A DNA stretch of 64,000 nt from JABDFW01 sp035550215 (GCA_035550215.1 DASZPM010000028.1:269349-333348); one strand, 5' to 3'; counted from the first letter of the stretch, positions 17,454 to 26,099 are shown. Notes: generated by a model from the sequence alone, not told the origin. Program-made: numbers and translations.

Positions 17454-17662
17454 TCCCTTAACCACCGCTGTCATCCCGGGGCACGGGGGATCTGCTCAGC
17501 ACAACACACGCCGTTCCGCGGCATTACTGCAGCCCGGCATATTCCGCGTGCCCCAAAATAGCAACCGCATTCTTACGGTCGCCACCTTTTAGTTGTTGCA
17601 AACGTTTATAACTTAAAACCCAATCCGCCCGCAGCTTCACGTTTCACAGTTGCCTCTCTACC

Positions 17663-18859
17663 CTATTTGCTCAAATACATGCTCTTCTCCTTGTACAGCG
17701 TGCGAAAGTATGGGTCACGCAGGTCTTTAATAAAACGTATCGCTTCGCCGGTGCTCTTCATTTCGGGCCCCAGCTCCTTATTTACATTAGGGAATTTATT
17801 AAAGCTGAACACCGGCTCCTTTATGGCAAAACCTTCCAGCTTTTTCTCCATGGTAAAGTCCTTCAGTTTCGCGGCGCCCAGCATTACTTTGGTGGCAATG
17901 TTCAGGTAAGGTATCTGGTATGCCTTGGCAATAAACGGCGTGGTACGGCTGGCGCGCGGGTTGGCTTCAATTACATATACCTTGTCGTTTTTAATGGCAA
18001 ACTGTATGTTTATTAAACCCCGTATGTCAAGCGCGCGCGCAATTTTTTCGGCGTAATACTCCATGGTGGTCACCACCAGCGGGGTAAGGTTAAAGGCCGG
18101 CAGCACGGCGTTACTGTCGCCGCTGTGTATGCCTGCGGGCTCAATATGCTCCATCACGCCCATTACATGAAAATCTTCGCCGTCAAATATGCCGTCAATT
18201 TCCGCTTCCTGGCAGCGGTCAAGAAAATGGTCAATCAAAATCTTGTTGTCGGGTATATGTTTCAGCAGGCTTACCACGGCTTTTTCCAGTTCATCGTCGT
18301 TAATCACAATACGCATGCGCTGGCCGCCAAGCACGTAGCTGGGGCGCACCAGTACGGGAAAGCCCACTTTTTGCGCCACCTCAATAGCTTCATCTGCCGT
18401 AAAGGCGGTGCCGTATTCAGGGTAAGGTATTTTAAGTTCCTTCAGCATGTCGCTAAAGCGGCCGCGGTCTTCGGCAATATCCATATTGTCAAAGCTGGTG
18501 CCTATAATGGGTATGCCTTTTTTATGCAGTTTTTTGGCCAGTTTAAGCGCTGTTTGGCCGCCAAGCTGCACAATAACGCCGTCGGGTTTCTCCAGTTCAA
18601 TAATTTCCCACAAATGCTCCCAGTACACCGGTTCAAAATACAACTTGTCGGCCATATCAAAATCGGTGCTCACCGTTTCGGGGTTGCAGTTAACCATAAT
18701 AGCCTCGTAACCGCATTCCTTAATGGCCAGCAGGCCATGCACGCAGCAATAGTCAAATTCAATGCCCTGCCCTATACGGTTGGGGCCGCTGCCTAAAACA
18801 ATAATTTTCTTTTTCTTTGATGGGATGGACTCGTTGGAAGAAAGTGTTGTATTGCTCAT
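17663..18859 (-). CDS. carB: Free-standing C-terminal half of carbamoyl-phosphate synthase large subunit
   Basis: The 398-residue product matches only the second ATP-grasp half of CarB (roughly E. coli residues 550-940), the half that phosphorylates carbamate. It starts with a short linker and KIIVLGSGPNRIGQGIEFDY and contains VNCNPETVSTDFDMADKLYF, VIVQLGGQTALKLA, VRPSYVLGGQRM, GDSNAVLPAF and VIEANPRASRT. It ends just after LGPEMKSTGEAIRFIKDLRD, so the allosteric MGS domain is absent. The first half is not adjacent: upstream lies a divergent, unrelated gene. Split CarB is known in some archaea and Aquifex. Whether a partner half exists elsewhere in this genome cannot be seen. Confidence 0.88.
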   Translation of the reverse strand: MSNTTLSSNESIPSKKKKIIVLGSGPNRIGQGIEFDYCCVHGLLAIKECGYEAIMVNCNPETVSTDFDMADKLYFEPVYWEHLWEIIELEKPDGVIVQLGGQTALKLAKKLHKKGIPIIGTSFDNMDIAEDRGRFSDMLKELKIPYPEYGTAFTADEAIEVAQKVGFPVLVRPSYVLGGQRMRIVINDDELEKAVVSLLKHIPDNKILIDHFLDRCQEAEIDGIFDGEDFHVMGVMEHIEPAGIHSGDSNAVLPAFNLTPLVVTTMEYYAEKIARALDIRGLINIQFAIKNDKVYVIEANPRASRTTPFIAKAYQIPYLNIATKVMLGAAKLKDFTMEKKLEGFAIKEPVFSFNKFPNVNKELGPEMKSTGEAIRFIKDLRDPYFRTLYKEKSMYLSK

Positions 18860-19001
18860 TATTATATTTACAAATTCGGCAAAATTAACTTCTTATAAGG
18901 ATTGGTCAAAACTTAATCTCAGGTATTGTTGATATTTTTGGGCTGCTGTAATCTAAGCTGCCATATACTGCGTTATATACTATGTACTTATAATTGTGAT
19001 T

Positions 19002-21503
19002 ATGAGAATGTTACGGAAAATGTTTTTGGCAGGCTTTGTTTTGTTAATGCATTGTTTAACTGTTTCGGCGCAGCAAAAAGTTTTTAAAGGCGTTATTTTA
19101 GATAAACAAAGCGACGAACCTATACCCTTTGCCTCGGCAGTGCTCAAAATAAACGGCAGGGGTGCGCTAACCGATTCGCTGGGCAGGTTTCAGCTATATG
19201 TATCCTCCTGGCCGCTGGGCGACACGCTGGAGCTGAGCAGCGTGGGCTACAAAATTTTAGACGTGCCTTTTGGCTACAGCACAAAAGATTCTTCCACCCA
19301 CGTGTTTTATATTGAAGTGCTGCCGCCGCAGCATAATGCCACGGTTAAGGTAAAATACAACCGCGCCCTGTGGTTTTGGCGCAAAATAATGGCGCACAAG
19401 GCCCAAAACGACAGGCGCAAGTTTAATAACTTCAGTTACGAAATTTACAATAAACTGGAGGTGGATATTGATAAGGTGAACAAGGAAAAGCTGGGTAAGG
19501 TAAAGATTTTAAAGCCCTTTAATTTTATTTTGGATTACGTGGACAGCACCAGCGAGAAGGAGCCGTTTTTGCCGGTGTACCTGGTGGAAACACTAAGCGA
19601 TTACTATTACCAGAAAAACCCCACCCGCACCCGCGAGGTGATAAAGGCCGAAATAACCAACGGTATTGATAATGAAAGTATTATGAAGCAGTTGGGCGGC
19701 ACATACCAAAATGTGGATGTGTACGACAATACCATACCGGTATTTAACCGGGAGTTTGTAAGCCCTTTTAACGCCAATGCCGACAACTTTTATAATTTTC
19801 ACCTGCTGGACACGCAGTACCTTAATAAAAAGCGGCTGGTGCATTTTAGCTTTACCGCCAAACATGCCGGCCAAAGCACTTTTGAGGGCGATTGCTGGGT
19901 GCACGATACCACTTTTGCCATTCAAAAAATTACGCTGCGCCCCTCGCTTGACGCAAACATTAATTTCATCACCGGCATGTCCATCATACAGGAGTACCAC
20001 CTGGTGCAGGACAGCATCTGGTTTTTGTACAAGGATAAGTTTGTGGCAGATTTCTCCCCCCTCGGCACAAAGTCGCACATAGCCTTTAAGGGGCGAAAAA
20101 CGGCCACCTACCGAAACGTGGTGATAAACGATACGTCGGTAACCGACGAACTGGCAAAAAGTAAGTCGCCGGAAGATATTATCCTGCTGCCCAATACCGG
20201 CAACCTGCCCGATTCATTCTGGCAGGCGCACCGCCACGAGCCGCTGAATAAAGATGAGCAAACCGTGTACAAGGTGCTGGATACGCTGGAGAAGAACAAA
20301 ACCTATATACACACCCGCAACACCATAAATTTTATTACCACCAGCGTAAAAGACATCGGCAATTTCAGGATTGGCCCCTGGTATAACTGGGTTTCCGCCA
20401 ACTACTGGGAGGGCCTGCGCCTGCGGTTTGACCTTTCAACCAACCGCAATTTCAGCAAGCACTGGTATTTTCACGGTTATACGGCCTATGGTACCAAAGA
20501 CGCTGCTTTTAAAGGGAAGATTGAGGCAGAATACCAGTTTGCGCGCGTACCATGGTCATACATCAACCTGTCGTACAAGCACGACCTTGACAATGGGGCA
20601 TTATATACCGGGCAGTTGGGGTCTGATAACCTGCTGGCCTACCTCTTCCGCAAAAACGTACCGTTTAAGTACCAGCGTGTTGACGAAGAAAAGCTGGATT
20701 TTTACAAGGAGAACTACCACGGCTTTGGCCTGGGCATTACCGCCGCCAGCAGAAAATATACGCCACTGCTAAACCTGCCCGATAAATCAGTGTACCCGCC
20801 CGTAAACGGCGGCGACCCCTTAACGAGCTTTGAAACAACGTTGCGCCTGCGGTACGCGTACAAGGAGCATACCTATGCCGAAAATTTTGATCGTTACAGC
20901 CTGGGCAGCGATTACCCCATTGTGGAAGTAAGGTTTACCCACGGGTTTAAAAATGTGTTTAACAGCGGGTATAACTTTAATAAGGCCGACATCATCATAA
21001 GCGACTACCTGAACATTACCCCTTACGGAACTATTAATTATAACATATTTGCCGGCAAAGTATTCACCAAAAATGCGCTGCCATACCAATTACTGGCCAT
21101 ACAGCCGGGCAATGAGTATATTTATTACAGCCAGTACTCCTTTAACCTGATGAACCGTTTTGAGTACGTTACCGACCGCTACCTTGGTTTTAATATTGAG
21201 CATAACATTGGCAGTGGCCTTTTTCGTTATATACCGCTTACGCGCAAGCTTAAGTTGCGCCAGTTGTGGGAGGCAAAGGGTGTTATAGGCGACCTGAGCG
21301 ATGTAAATAAGCAATTTAATTTTGTGGGCAATTACCCCTTTAGTTCACTAAATGGCAAACTCTACCTTGAGGTAGGCACCGGCGTTGACAATATCTTTAA
21401 ACTCTTCCGGGTAGATTTTATCTGGCGGGTACTGCCCCGTCCATTGCCGGCTGCGGCGGTGCAGCGTTTTGGGGTATTTTTTGGTTTCAGGCTGGCATTG
21501 TAG
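19002..21503 (+). CDS. DUF5686 / carboxypeptidase-regulatory-like outer-membrane protein
   Basis: The 833-residue product has a signal peptide (MFLAGFVLLMHCLTVSAQ). A carboxypeptidase-regulatory-like domain follows (VFKGVILDKQSDEPIPFASA, about 30-105), and then a long DUF5686 region with many alternating aromatic strands that probably forms an outer-membrane barrel. It ends FRVDFIWRVLPRP...GVFFGFRLAL, a typical terminal beta strand. The family is widespread in Bacteroidota and has no established function. It lacks a recognisable TonB plug. The GTG/ATG cluster upstream allows a start at 18996 (GTG); the ATG at 19002 is used. It is divergent from the carB half. Confidence 0.85.
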   Translation: MRMLRKMFLAGFVLLMHCLTVSAQQKVFKGVILDKQSDEPIPFASAVLKINGRGALTDSLGRFQLYVSSWPLGDTLELSSVGYKILDVPFGYSTKDSSTHVFYIEVLPPQHNATVKVKYNRALWFWRKIMAHKAQNDRRKFNNFSYEIYNKLEVDIDKVNKEKLGKVKILKPFNFILDYVDSTSEKEPFLPVYLVETLSDYYYQKNPTRTREVIKAEITNGIDNESIMKQLGGTYQNVDVYDNTIPVFNREFVSPFNANADNFYNFHLLDTQYLNKKRLVHFSFTAKHAGQSTFEGDCWVHDTTFAIQKITLRPSLDANINFITGMSIIQEYHLVQDSIWFLYKDKFVADFSPLGTKSHIAFKGRKTATYRNVVINDTSVTDELAKSKSPEDIILLPNTGNLPDSFWQAHRHEPLNKDEQTVYKVLDTLEKNKTYIHTRNTINFITTSVKDIGNFRIGPWYNWVSANYWEGLRLRFDLSTNRNFSKHWYFHGYTAYGTKDAAFKGKIEAEYQFARVPWSYINLSYKHDLDNGALYTGQLGSDNLLAYLFRKNVPFKYQRVDEEKLDFYKENYHGFGLGITAASRKYTPLLNLPDKSVYPPVNGGDPLTSFETTLRLRYAYKEHTYAENFDRYSLGSDYPIVEVRFTHGFKNVFNSGYNFNKADIIISDYLNITPYGTINYNIFAGKVFTKNALPYQLLAIQPGNEYIYYSQYSFNLMNRFEYVTDRYLGFNIEHNIGSGLFRYIPLTRKLKLRQLWEAKGVIGDLSDVNKQFNFVGNYPFSSLNGKLYLEVGTGVDNIFKLFRVDFIWRVLPRPLPAAAVQRFGVFFGFRLAL

Positions 21504-21706
21504 GCCCTGCTGTAAAATTTTACCAAAAGTTGCTTTAAAAATCAACTCCAAACAGTTATATTTGTTTTGTTATTCTTCTGTCTTAAAATCCCCTGAAGAT
21601 GGTCTGCCGGTTTAAAATTTTTATTAAACTTCAAGCGCCCTTTTGGCGTGTTTAATAAAATGCTATTAAAAACTAAACAGGTCTGCATAAGACATTGATT
21701 ATTAAA

Positions 21707-21714
21707 TAATTTTG
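21707..21714 (+). promoter_or_regulatory. Bacteroidota-type -7 box upstream of the GAF kinase
   Basis: TAATTTTG is an exact TAnnTTTG match. A TCTG at 21682-21685, about 21 bp upstream, is a near match to the -33 TTTG. The predicted start would leave a leader of about 50 bases before the ATG at 21771. Confidence 0.4.
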
Positions 21715-21770
21715 TACCTTCTGTATTACACTTCACTTTACAATCAAAAAAAAAGAGAAAACCAATTATT

Positions 21771-22937
21771 ATGGTAGCAGCGCCAATTCCTGCCAATGAG
21801 GCAAAAAGATTGCAGGAATTATATAGCCTTGAATTATTAGATACTCCTTACGAGGAGGAATTTAACGAGATAGTCCGTATCGCTTCTAAAATATGTAATG
21901 CGCCCATGTCCGTCGTAACCCTGCTGGATTCGCACCGCCAGTGGTTTAAGGCAAAAGTGGGCAATCTTCCCCCCGAAACCTCGCGCGAGGTGTCATTTTG
22001 CGGCCATGTAATTATGGGGGACGAATTGATGGAAGTGCCCAACGCGCTGAATGATGAGCGTTTTTACGATAACCCGCTGGTTACAGAAAACCCCAGCATA
22101 CGGTTTTATGCAGGTATGCCCCTGGTAACACAACGGGGATATAAAATTGGCACCCTTTGCGTTATTGACACCATCCCCCGTAACCTGGATGAAGACCAGT
22201 TGGAAAGCCTTGAAACGCTGGCAAAACAGGTAATGCGTATTATTGAATTGCGGGTGAAGGTGAAAGAACTGAATGAGCTTACCAACGTAAAGAATAAAAT
22301 AATCTCCATTATCGGGCACGATGTGCGCAATCCCCTTGCTTCCGTAAAAAACATCCTGCAAATGAAGGAGATGGGTTTTATTAAAGGGGATGATGAGGAA
22401 CGGTTTTTAAAAATGGCAAGTGAGCAGGTGGATAATACCATAAGCATGGTAAGCAACCTTGCGGAGTGGGGACGGCTAAACCTTAGTTACGGCAATACTG
22501 AAATAAAACCTTTGCCATTACGCAGCATTACGGCAGAGTGTATTAAAGGCCTCGCTTTAAATATTAACGATAAGGGCAATACGGTAAAAAACGAAACCGC
22601 CGAAACCCTGTATGCTAATATTGATGAAAACAGCCTTGCCTTTATACTGCGCAATTTAATTACCAACGCCAATAAGTTTACTGACAACGGTGCCATAACT
22701 ATTAAAAACAACCGGCAAACCATAAGTGTTTGCGATACCGGTGCGGGTATGACGAAGGAACAGATTGACTCGCTGCGCACACAGGGCCAGGTAACCTCCA
22801 CCTCCGGCACAAAAAACGAAGGGGGCACCGGCCTCGGCCTGATGCTGATAAAAGACTTTTTGCGGAAAATAAAGGGTGAAATGTTTATTGACAGCGAGGT
22901 AGACAACGGCACCTGCATCCACATTAAGCTGGGGTAG
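21771..22937 (+). CDS. Cytoplasmic GAF-domain sensor histidine kinase
   Basis: The 388-residue protein has no signal peptide or membrane helix. A GAF domain spans about 20-160 (LELLDTPYEEEFNEIVRIAS, GTLCVIDTIPR). It is followed by HisKA with the acceptor histidine at about 183 in SIIGHDVRNPLASVKN, and an HATPase domain with the N-box LRNLITNANKFTD and the G-boxes CDTGAGMTK and GGTGLGLMLIKDF. No response regulator is adjacent, so the partner is unknown. Its last 57 bases (22881-22937) recur as near-identical copies downstream in the RAYT/REP locus. Confidence 0.93.
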   Translation: MVAAPIPANEAKRLQELYSLELLDTPYEEEFNEIVRIASKICNAPMSVVTLLDSHRQWFKAKVGNLPPETSREVSFCGHVIMGDELMEVPNALNDERFYDNPLVTENPSIRFYAGMPLVTQRGYKIGTLCVIDTIPRNLDEDQLESLETLAKQVMRIIELRVKVKELNELTNVKNKIISIIGHDVRNPLASVKNILQMKEMGFIKGDDEERFLKMASEQVDNTISMVSNLAEWGRLNLSYGNTEIKPLPLRSITAECIKGLALNINDKGNTVKNETAETLYANIDENSLAFILRNLITNANKFTDNGAITIKNNRQTISVCDTGAGMTKEQIDSLRTQGQVTSTSGTKNEGGTGLGLMLIKDFLRKIKGEMFIDSEVDNGTCIHIKLG

Positions 22938-23002
22938 AAAGCGCAACGTTTTTACAGCCCCGGTTCGGCCTTACGAAACGTATTCACACCTTTTGCAGCC
23001 CC

Positions 23003-23105
23003 GGTTCGTGCCTCACGAACCGCAGTTTACATCCTTCGGAAGAATTTGCTGCGATTTTTAGTTTGATATGTTTAGCCCCGTAAACCGTTTCGTGGGACAC
23101 GAAAC
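23003..23105. repeat. REPIN-like pair of inverted REP palindromes (left)
   Basis: A forward palindrome (23003-23021, GGTTCGTG cct CACGAACC) and a reverse palindrome (23087-23105, GTTTCGTG gga CACGAAAC) enclose 65 bp. Both have perfect 8-bp stems with 3-base loops. The pair has the same size and design as the one at 24059-24160. A degenerate extra palindrome lies at 22962-22979. Confidence 0.8.
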
Positions 23106-23117
23106 AAGGCAGGTAAA

Positions 23118-23174
23118 ATGTTTATTGACAGCGCGGTAGACAACGGCACCTGCATCCACATTAAGCTGGGGTAA
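23118..23174 (+). repeat. Copy of the last 57 bp of the histidine kinase gene
   Basis: Compared with 22881-22937, this 57-bp stretch differs at only two positions by eye. One is an internal A-to-C change and the other turns the stop TAG into TAA. It would encode the same 18-residue kinase end without a gene in front. It sits immediately after the reverse palindrome at 23087-23105. Confidence 0.9.
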
Positions 23175-23198
23175 GAGACGCAACGTTATCACCGCCCC

Positions 23199-23217
23199 GG
23201 TTCGTGTCTCACGAACC
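23199..23217. repeat. REP-like palindrome, forward, left of transposase
   Basis: GGTTCGTG tct CACGAACC is a perfect 8-bp stem with a 3-base loop. It is the forward partner of the reverse palindrome at 23941-23957, so the pair brackets the transposase gene. Confidence 0.8.
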
Positions 23218-23357
23218 ATAACATTTACAAGCAGTTTTTTAAATCAAAACTTATCTTAAAAAGTGAGCATTGAGGGGTTAGACGTATTCCTAAATAAAAG
23301 GCTCGTTTATAGGGAGATGAATTTGCACCTGTTAACAAATAAATTGTACTTTGGTGC

Positions 23358-23921
23358 ATGCCTCCAGCCCGCCGCATATCCTATACAGCTTATAACCGTG
23401 TTTATTTTTGGACAGCAACTATCCATAACTGGCAACATTTATTATTGGATGATGGATTAAAGAAAGTAATTACCTCGTCATTAAAAAAATTGTCCGACGA
23501 ACAAAAAATAAATGTTTATGGTTTTGTAATAATGCCTAACCATATTCATCTTATCTGGCAGCAGAACAAACCAAATGGCAAAGAAACACCCAAAGGTTCA
23601 TTGCTAAAATACACCGCTCATGTTTTTGTGAAGCATTTGCAAGAAACAGGCCAGATAAATAATTACGTAGTAAACGAACCTAATAAAAAACATGAGGTTT
23701 GGCAAAGGGATGCTATGGGCATAGAGATTTATACCCGGAAAGTGGCCATCCAAAAATTAAATTATATACACAATAACCCTCTGCAGGATAGATGGCGATT
23801 GGCAAAGCATACTGCGGAATATTATTATTCGTCAGCAAGATTTTATGAATTTGGAGACTCCGATTTTGATTTTTTAAAAAATATATATGGCTTGTTTGAT
23901 GAAAAGGGAGATTTAGCTTGA
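23358..23921 (+). CDS. REP-associated tyrosine transposase (RAYT, IS200/IS605-like Y1 HUH)
   Basis: The 187-residue protein carries the Y1 HUH signature: the HIH metal-binding motif at residues 62-64 within YGFVIMPNHIHLIW, and a candidate catalytic tyrosine at about 136 in QKLNYIHNNPLQDRW. The following WRLAKHTAEYYYSSARFYE segment is typical of RAYT proteins of Bacteroidota. RAYTs bind and cleave REP hairpins as single strands and do not carry classic IS ends. The gene is intact and lies between a forward and a reverse REP palindrome. It is somewhat AT-richer than its neighbours. It encodes no accessory TnpB. Confidence 0.9.
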   Translation: MPPARRISYTAYNRVYFWTATIHNWQHLLLDDGLKKVITSSLKKLSDEQKINVYGFVIMPNHIHLIWQQNKPNGKETPKGSLLKYTAHVFVKHLQETGQINNYVVNEPNKKHEVWQRDAMGIEIYTRKVAIQKLNYIHNNPLQDRWRLAKHTAEYYYSSARFYEFGDSDFDFLKNIYGLFDEKGDLA

Positions 23922-23940
23922 TAGATTTACCTATATGTTA

Positions 23941-23957
23941 GTTCGTGGGACACGAAC
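23941..23957. repeat. REP-like palindrome, reverse, right of transposase
   Basis: GTTCGTG gga CACGAAC forms a perfect 7-bp stem with a 3-base loop, 19 bp after the transposase stop codon. Its loop shows the opposite orientation to the palindrome at 23199-23217. Confidence 0.8.
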
Positions 23958-23970
23958 CACGGCGGGTAAA

Positions 23971-24000
23971 GGCATCTGTATCCACATTAAACTTGGAGAA
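23971..24000 (+). repeat. Diverged copy of the kinase-gene tail
   Basis: This 30-bp stretch corresponds to the last 30 bp of the histidine kinase gene (GGCACCTGCATCCACATTAA in the parent) with several changes. It follows the reverse palindrome at 23941-23957, exactly as the other copies follow a reverse palindrome. Confidence 0.7.
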
Positions 24001-24058
24001 GGGCGATTAATGTTTTATTTATGCCCGGTTCGCGCCTCACAAACCACCTTATCGCCCC

Positions 24059-24160
24059 GGTTGGTGTCTCACGAAACGTATTCACATTCTTCTTCAGCAG
24101 GATTTACGGCGAGATTTGCTTGCATAACTCAATTGATATAGTGTTTCGTGGGACACGAAC
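24059..24160. repeat. REPIN-like pair of inverted REP palindromes (right)
   Basis: A forward palindrome (24059-24077) and a reverse palindrome (24143-24160) enclose 65 bp, matching the left pair in length. The enclosed DNA is also similar to that of the left pair (both contain ATTC/TTC-rich and ATTTGCT-like stretches). A further forward palindrome lies at 24027-24045. Confidence 0.75.
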
Positions 24161-24173
24161 CACGGCGGGTAAA

Positions 24174-24203
24174 GGCACCTGCATCCACATTAAGCTGAGG
24201 TAA
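24174..24203 (+). repeat. Copy of the last 30 bp of the kinase gene
   Basis: This copy differs from 22908-22937 at two positions by eye, including TAG to TAA. It is followed by the same AGAGACGCAACGT segment that follows the copy at 23118-23174. It ends 13 bp before the terC stop codon and so marks the right edge of the locus. Confidence 0.85.
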
Positions 24204-24216
24204 GAGACGCAACGTC

Positions 24217-24996
24217 TTATTTATTCAGGCGGCTTGTTTCTTCCTTCATTTTCGCTTCTTTAGTTTTTTTGCGCAGCCGTATGTTCAACAATTCCACTCC
24301 AAACGAAAATGCCATGGCAAAATAAATATAGCCTTTGTCAATATGGCTGCCATGTATGGGTTCCAGCCCCTCAAAAAACAAGCTGAAACCTACCATCAGC
24401 AGAAAAGACAGCGCAAGCATTTTAAGCGAAGGGTATTTATGAATAAATGCCGATATTTTAACCGAGAAGAAAAACATCAGTATCATGGCAATAACAACAG
24501 CTACCATCATCACCTCAACATGATTGGCCAGCCCAACCGCCGTTATAATGCTGTCGAAAGAAAACACCGTATCTACCAGCACTATTTGCACTACCAGCGC
24601 CCCGAACGAGGAGCTTTTTGCCCTGATGCCTTCCGCTTCGCTGTCCATATCAAACTTCTCGTGTATTTCCGACACTGTTTTATACAGCAGGAAAATACCT
24701 CCCGCAAACATTATGATGTTACGCAGCGTAAACCCTATATGTTTCTCATCAAAATCAAACCCGAATAGTTCTTTGTTGCCATGTTTAACAAGTGTGGTTA
24801 GTAAAAGCAATAAGCCTACCCGTATGGCAATGCCTGCAAACATCCATACTCTTCTTGCATTAAGCCTTTGCCTTTCTTCGGGCATCTTACCCATAATAAT
24901 GGAAACGAATATTACATTGTCAATGCCCAGTACAATTTCCAGTATGGTTAAGGTAAATAAGCTTACTAATGAGTCGAATGAAATTAATGGTGCCAT
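24217..24996 (-). CDS. TerC-family integral membrane protein
   Basis: The 259-residue protein has about seven hydrophobic segments and the TerC signature ILEIVLGIDNVIFVSIIMGK near the N-terminus. The second copy of the acidic motif follows, QIVLVDTVFSFDSIITAVGL. These membrane acidic residues suggest metal-ion transport, and relatives (Alx/TerC/YkoY) export manganese or protect metalloenzymes. A charged loop (EIHEKFDMDSEAEGIRAKSS) lies between the halves. It follows pyrD by 20 bp on the same strand, so co-transcription is likely. Confidence 0.92.
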   Translation of the reverse strand: MAPLISFDSLVSLFTLTILEIVLGIDNVIFVSIIMGKMPEERQRLNARRVWMFAGIAIRVGLLLLLTTLVKHGNKELFGFDFDEKHIGFTLRNIIMFAGGIFLLYKTVSEIHEKFDMDSEAEGIRAKSSSFGALVVQIVLVDTVFSFDSIITAVGLANHVEVMMVAVVIAMILMFFFSVKISAFIHKYPSLKMLALSFLLMVGFSLFFEGLEPIHGSHIDKGYIYFAMAFSFGVELLNIRLRKKTKEAKMKEETSRLNK

Positions 24997-25016
24997 GCAG
25001 GTAAGTTAAACAAGTG

Positions 25017-26099
25017 CTATGCGTTTTTTGCTAATGTCTTACAGATATTTTTTGCTATGCACGGGCCTTCGTAAATAAAACCCGTCCACACCTGTACCAG
25101 CGCTGCCCCGGCGGCCATTTTTTCTGCAGCATCCGCACCGGTAAAAATACCGCCGCTGGCAACCAGGGGTATTTTGCCATGCAGGTTATCACACAGGTAT
25201 TTTACTACTTCTGTCGAGCGTTGCTGCAAAGGTGCGCCGCTAAGGCCGCCCGCCCCAATTTCTTTACTTTTTAGTTTGCCCGCCTCACTCAACCCTTCCC
25301 TGCTTATGGTAGTATTGGTAGCTACCAACCCGTCAAGCTTTACTTCAAAGGCAAGGTCAACAATATCTGCCAGTTGCTCATTGGTAAGATCCGGGGCAAT
25401 TTTCAGCAGCAGCGGTTTCCTGGCGGTCTTTCCGTAATTAATGTTTTGCAGTTGCGACAAAATCTTTCTCAGCGAATCTTTCTCCTGCAGTTCTCTCAGT
25501 CCGGGTGTGTTTGGGCTGCTCACGTTCACCACAAAATAATCCACGCAGTCAAACAGGCCGTTAAAGCACCATTCGTAATCTTTCCATGCGTCCTCGTTTG
25601 GCGTCACCTTATTCTTGCCGATATTACCCCCTACTATCATTGCAGGCTGAGGCACGGTTTTCTGTGCTGCATTTGATTTTTGATTCTTTATGTTCCTTTC
25701 CCTCAACCTGCCTGCCACGGCCTCAACGCCATCATTATTAAAACCCATGCGGTTTATCAGGGCTCTATCATCCTTCAGCCTGAAAAGTCTTGGTTTATCA
25801 TTGCCGACTTGCGGTTTGGGTGTTACCGTGCCAATCTCAACAAAGCCAAAACCCAGCAGTTCAAGTTCATCCAAAAACAATGCATTCTTGTCAAACCCTG
25901 CGCCAAGGCCAACCGGGTTTTTAAAAGTAAGCCCAAAAACATTTTTTTGCAGGGAGGGGTGGTTGTATTGAAAGGAGGCCCGCAACATGTTTTTAATACC
26001 CGGTATTACAACACTGCGTTTAAGGTTGTTCATTACAAAATAATGCACATCTTCTGCATCAAAAGCAAAAAGCGCATTACGTACAAGAGAATAAAACAT
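25017..26099 (-). CDS. pyrD: Dihydroorotate dehydrogenase (quinone), class 2
   Basis: The 360-residue protein oxidises dihydroorotate to orotate with FMN and passes electrons to the quinone pool in pyrimidine synthesis. It has the class 2 N-terminal membrane-associating helices (MFYSLVRNALFAFDAEDVHY). The FMN barrel follows, with NPVGLGAGFDKNA, FVEIGTVTPKPQVGNDKPRL, INRMGFNND, VNVSSPNTPGLRELQ (catalytic Ser region) and the C-terminal VASGGIFTGADAAEKMAAGA phosphate site. The ATG at 26099 gives the family N-terminus; an upstream GTG would add an unrelated 17 residues. Confidence 0.96.
   Translation of the reverse strand: MFYSLVRNALFAFDAEDVHYFVMNNLKRSVVIPGIKNMLRASFQYNHPSLQKNVFGLTFKNPVGLGAGFDKNALFLDELELLGFGFVEIGTVTPKPQVGNDKPRLFRLKDDRALINRMGFNNDGVEAVAGRLRERNIKNQKSNAAQKTVPQPAMIVGGNIGKNKVTPNEDAWKDYEWCFNGLFDCVDYFVVNVSSPNTPGLRELQEKDSLRKILSQLQNINYGKTARKPLLLKIAPDLTNEQLADIVDLAFEVKLDGLVATNTTISREGLSEAGKLKSKEIGAGGLSGAPLQQRSTEVVKYLCDNLHGKIPLVASGGIFTGADAAEKMAAGAALVQVWTGFIYEGPCIAKNICKTLAKNA

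Larger units (their letters stand above)
22938..24216. mobile_element. RAYT/REP (REPIN-like) locus with duplicated kinase-gene tails
   Basis: The region holds a Y1 transposase gene and eight REP-like palindromes of the form GGTTCGTG-N3-CACGAACC. Forward copies (loop CCT/TCT-like) lie at 22962-22979, 23003-23021, 23199-23217, 24027-24045 and 24059-24077. Reverse copies (loop GGA) lie at 23087-23105, 23941-23957 and 24143-24160. The order is tail, F F R, tail, F-transposase-R, tail, F F R, tail, where each tail is a copy of the end of the upstream kinase gene. This is the arrangement expected for a REP-associated tyrosine transposase with its substrate repeats. The tail duplications are an unusual addition. 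Confidence 0.85.

Noticed and set aside
18125..18796. A 223-codon open frame antisense to the carB half
   Set aside because: It is a shadow of a strongly conserved gene on the other strand and has no protein-like motifs.
17663..18859. Frameshifted full-length carB
   Set aside because: The DNA upstream of the start is a short intergenic region followed by a divergent, unrelated gene, so no N-half is present in any frame.
22938..24216. CRISPR array
   Set aside because: The repeats are short palindromes in both orientations with irregular spacing and no unique spacers of constant length. The RAYT gene explains them better, and no cas gene is present.
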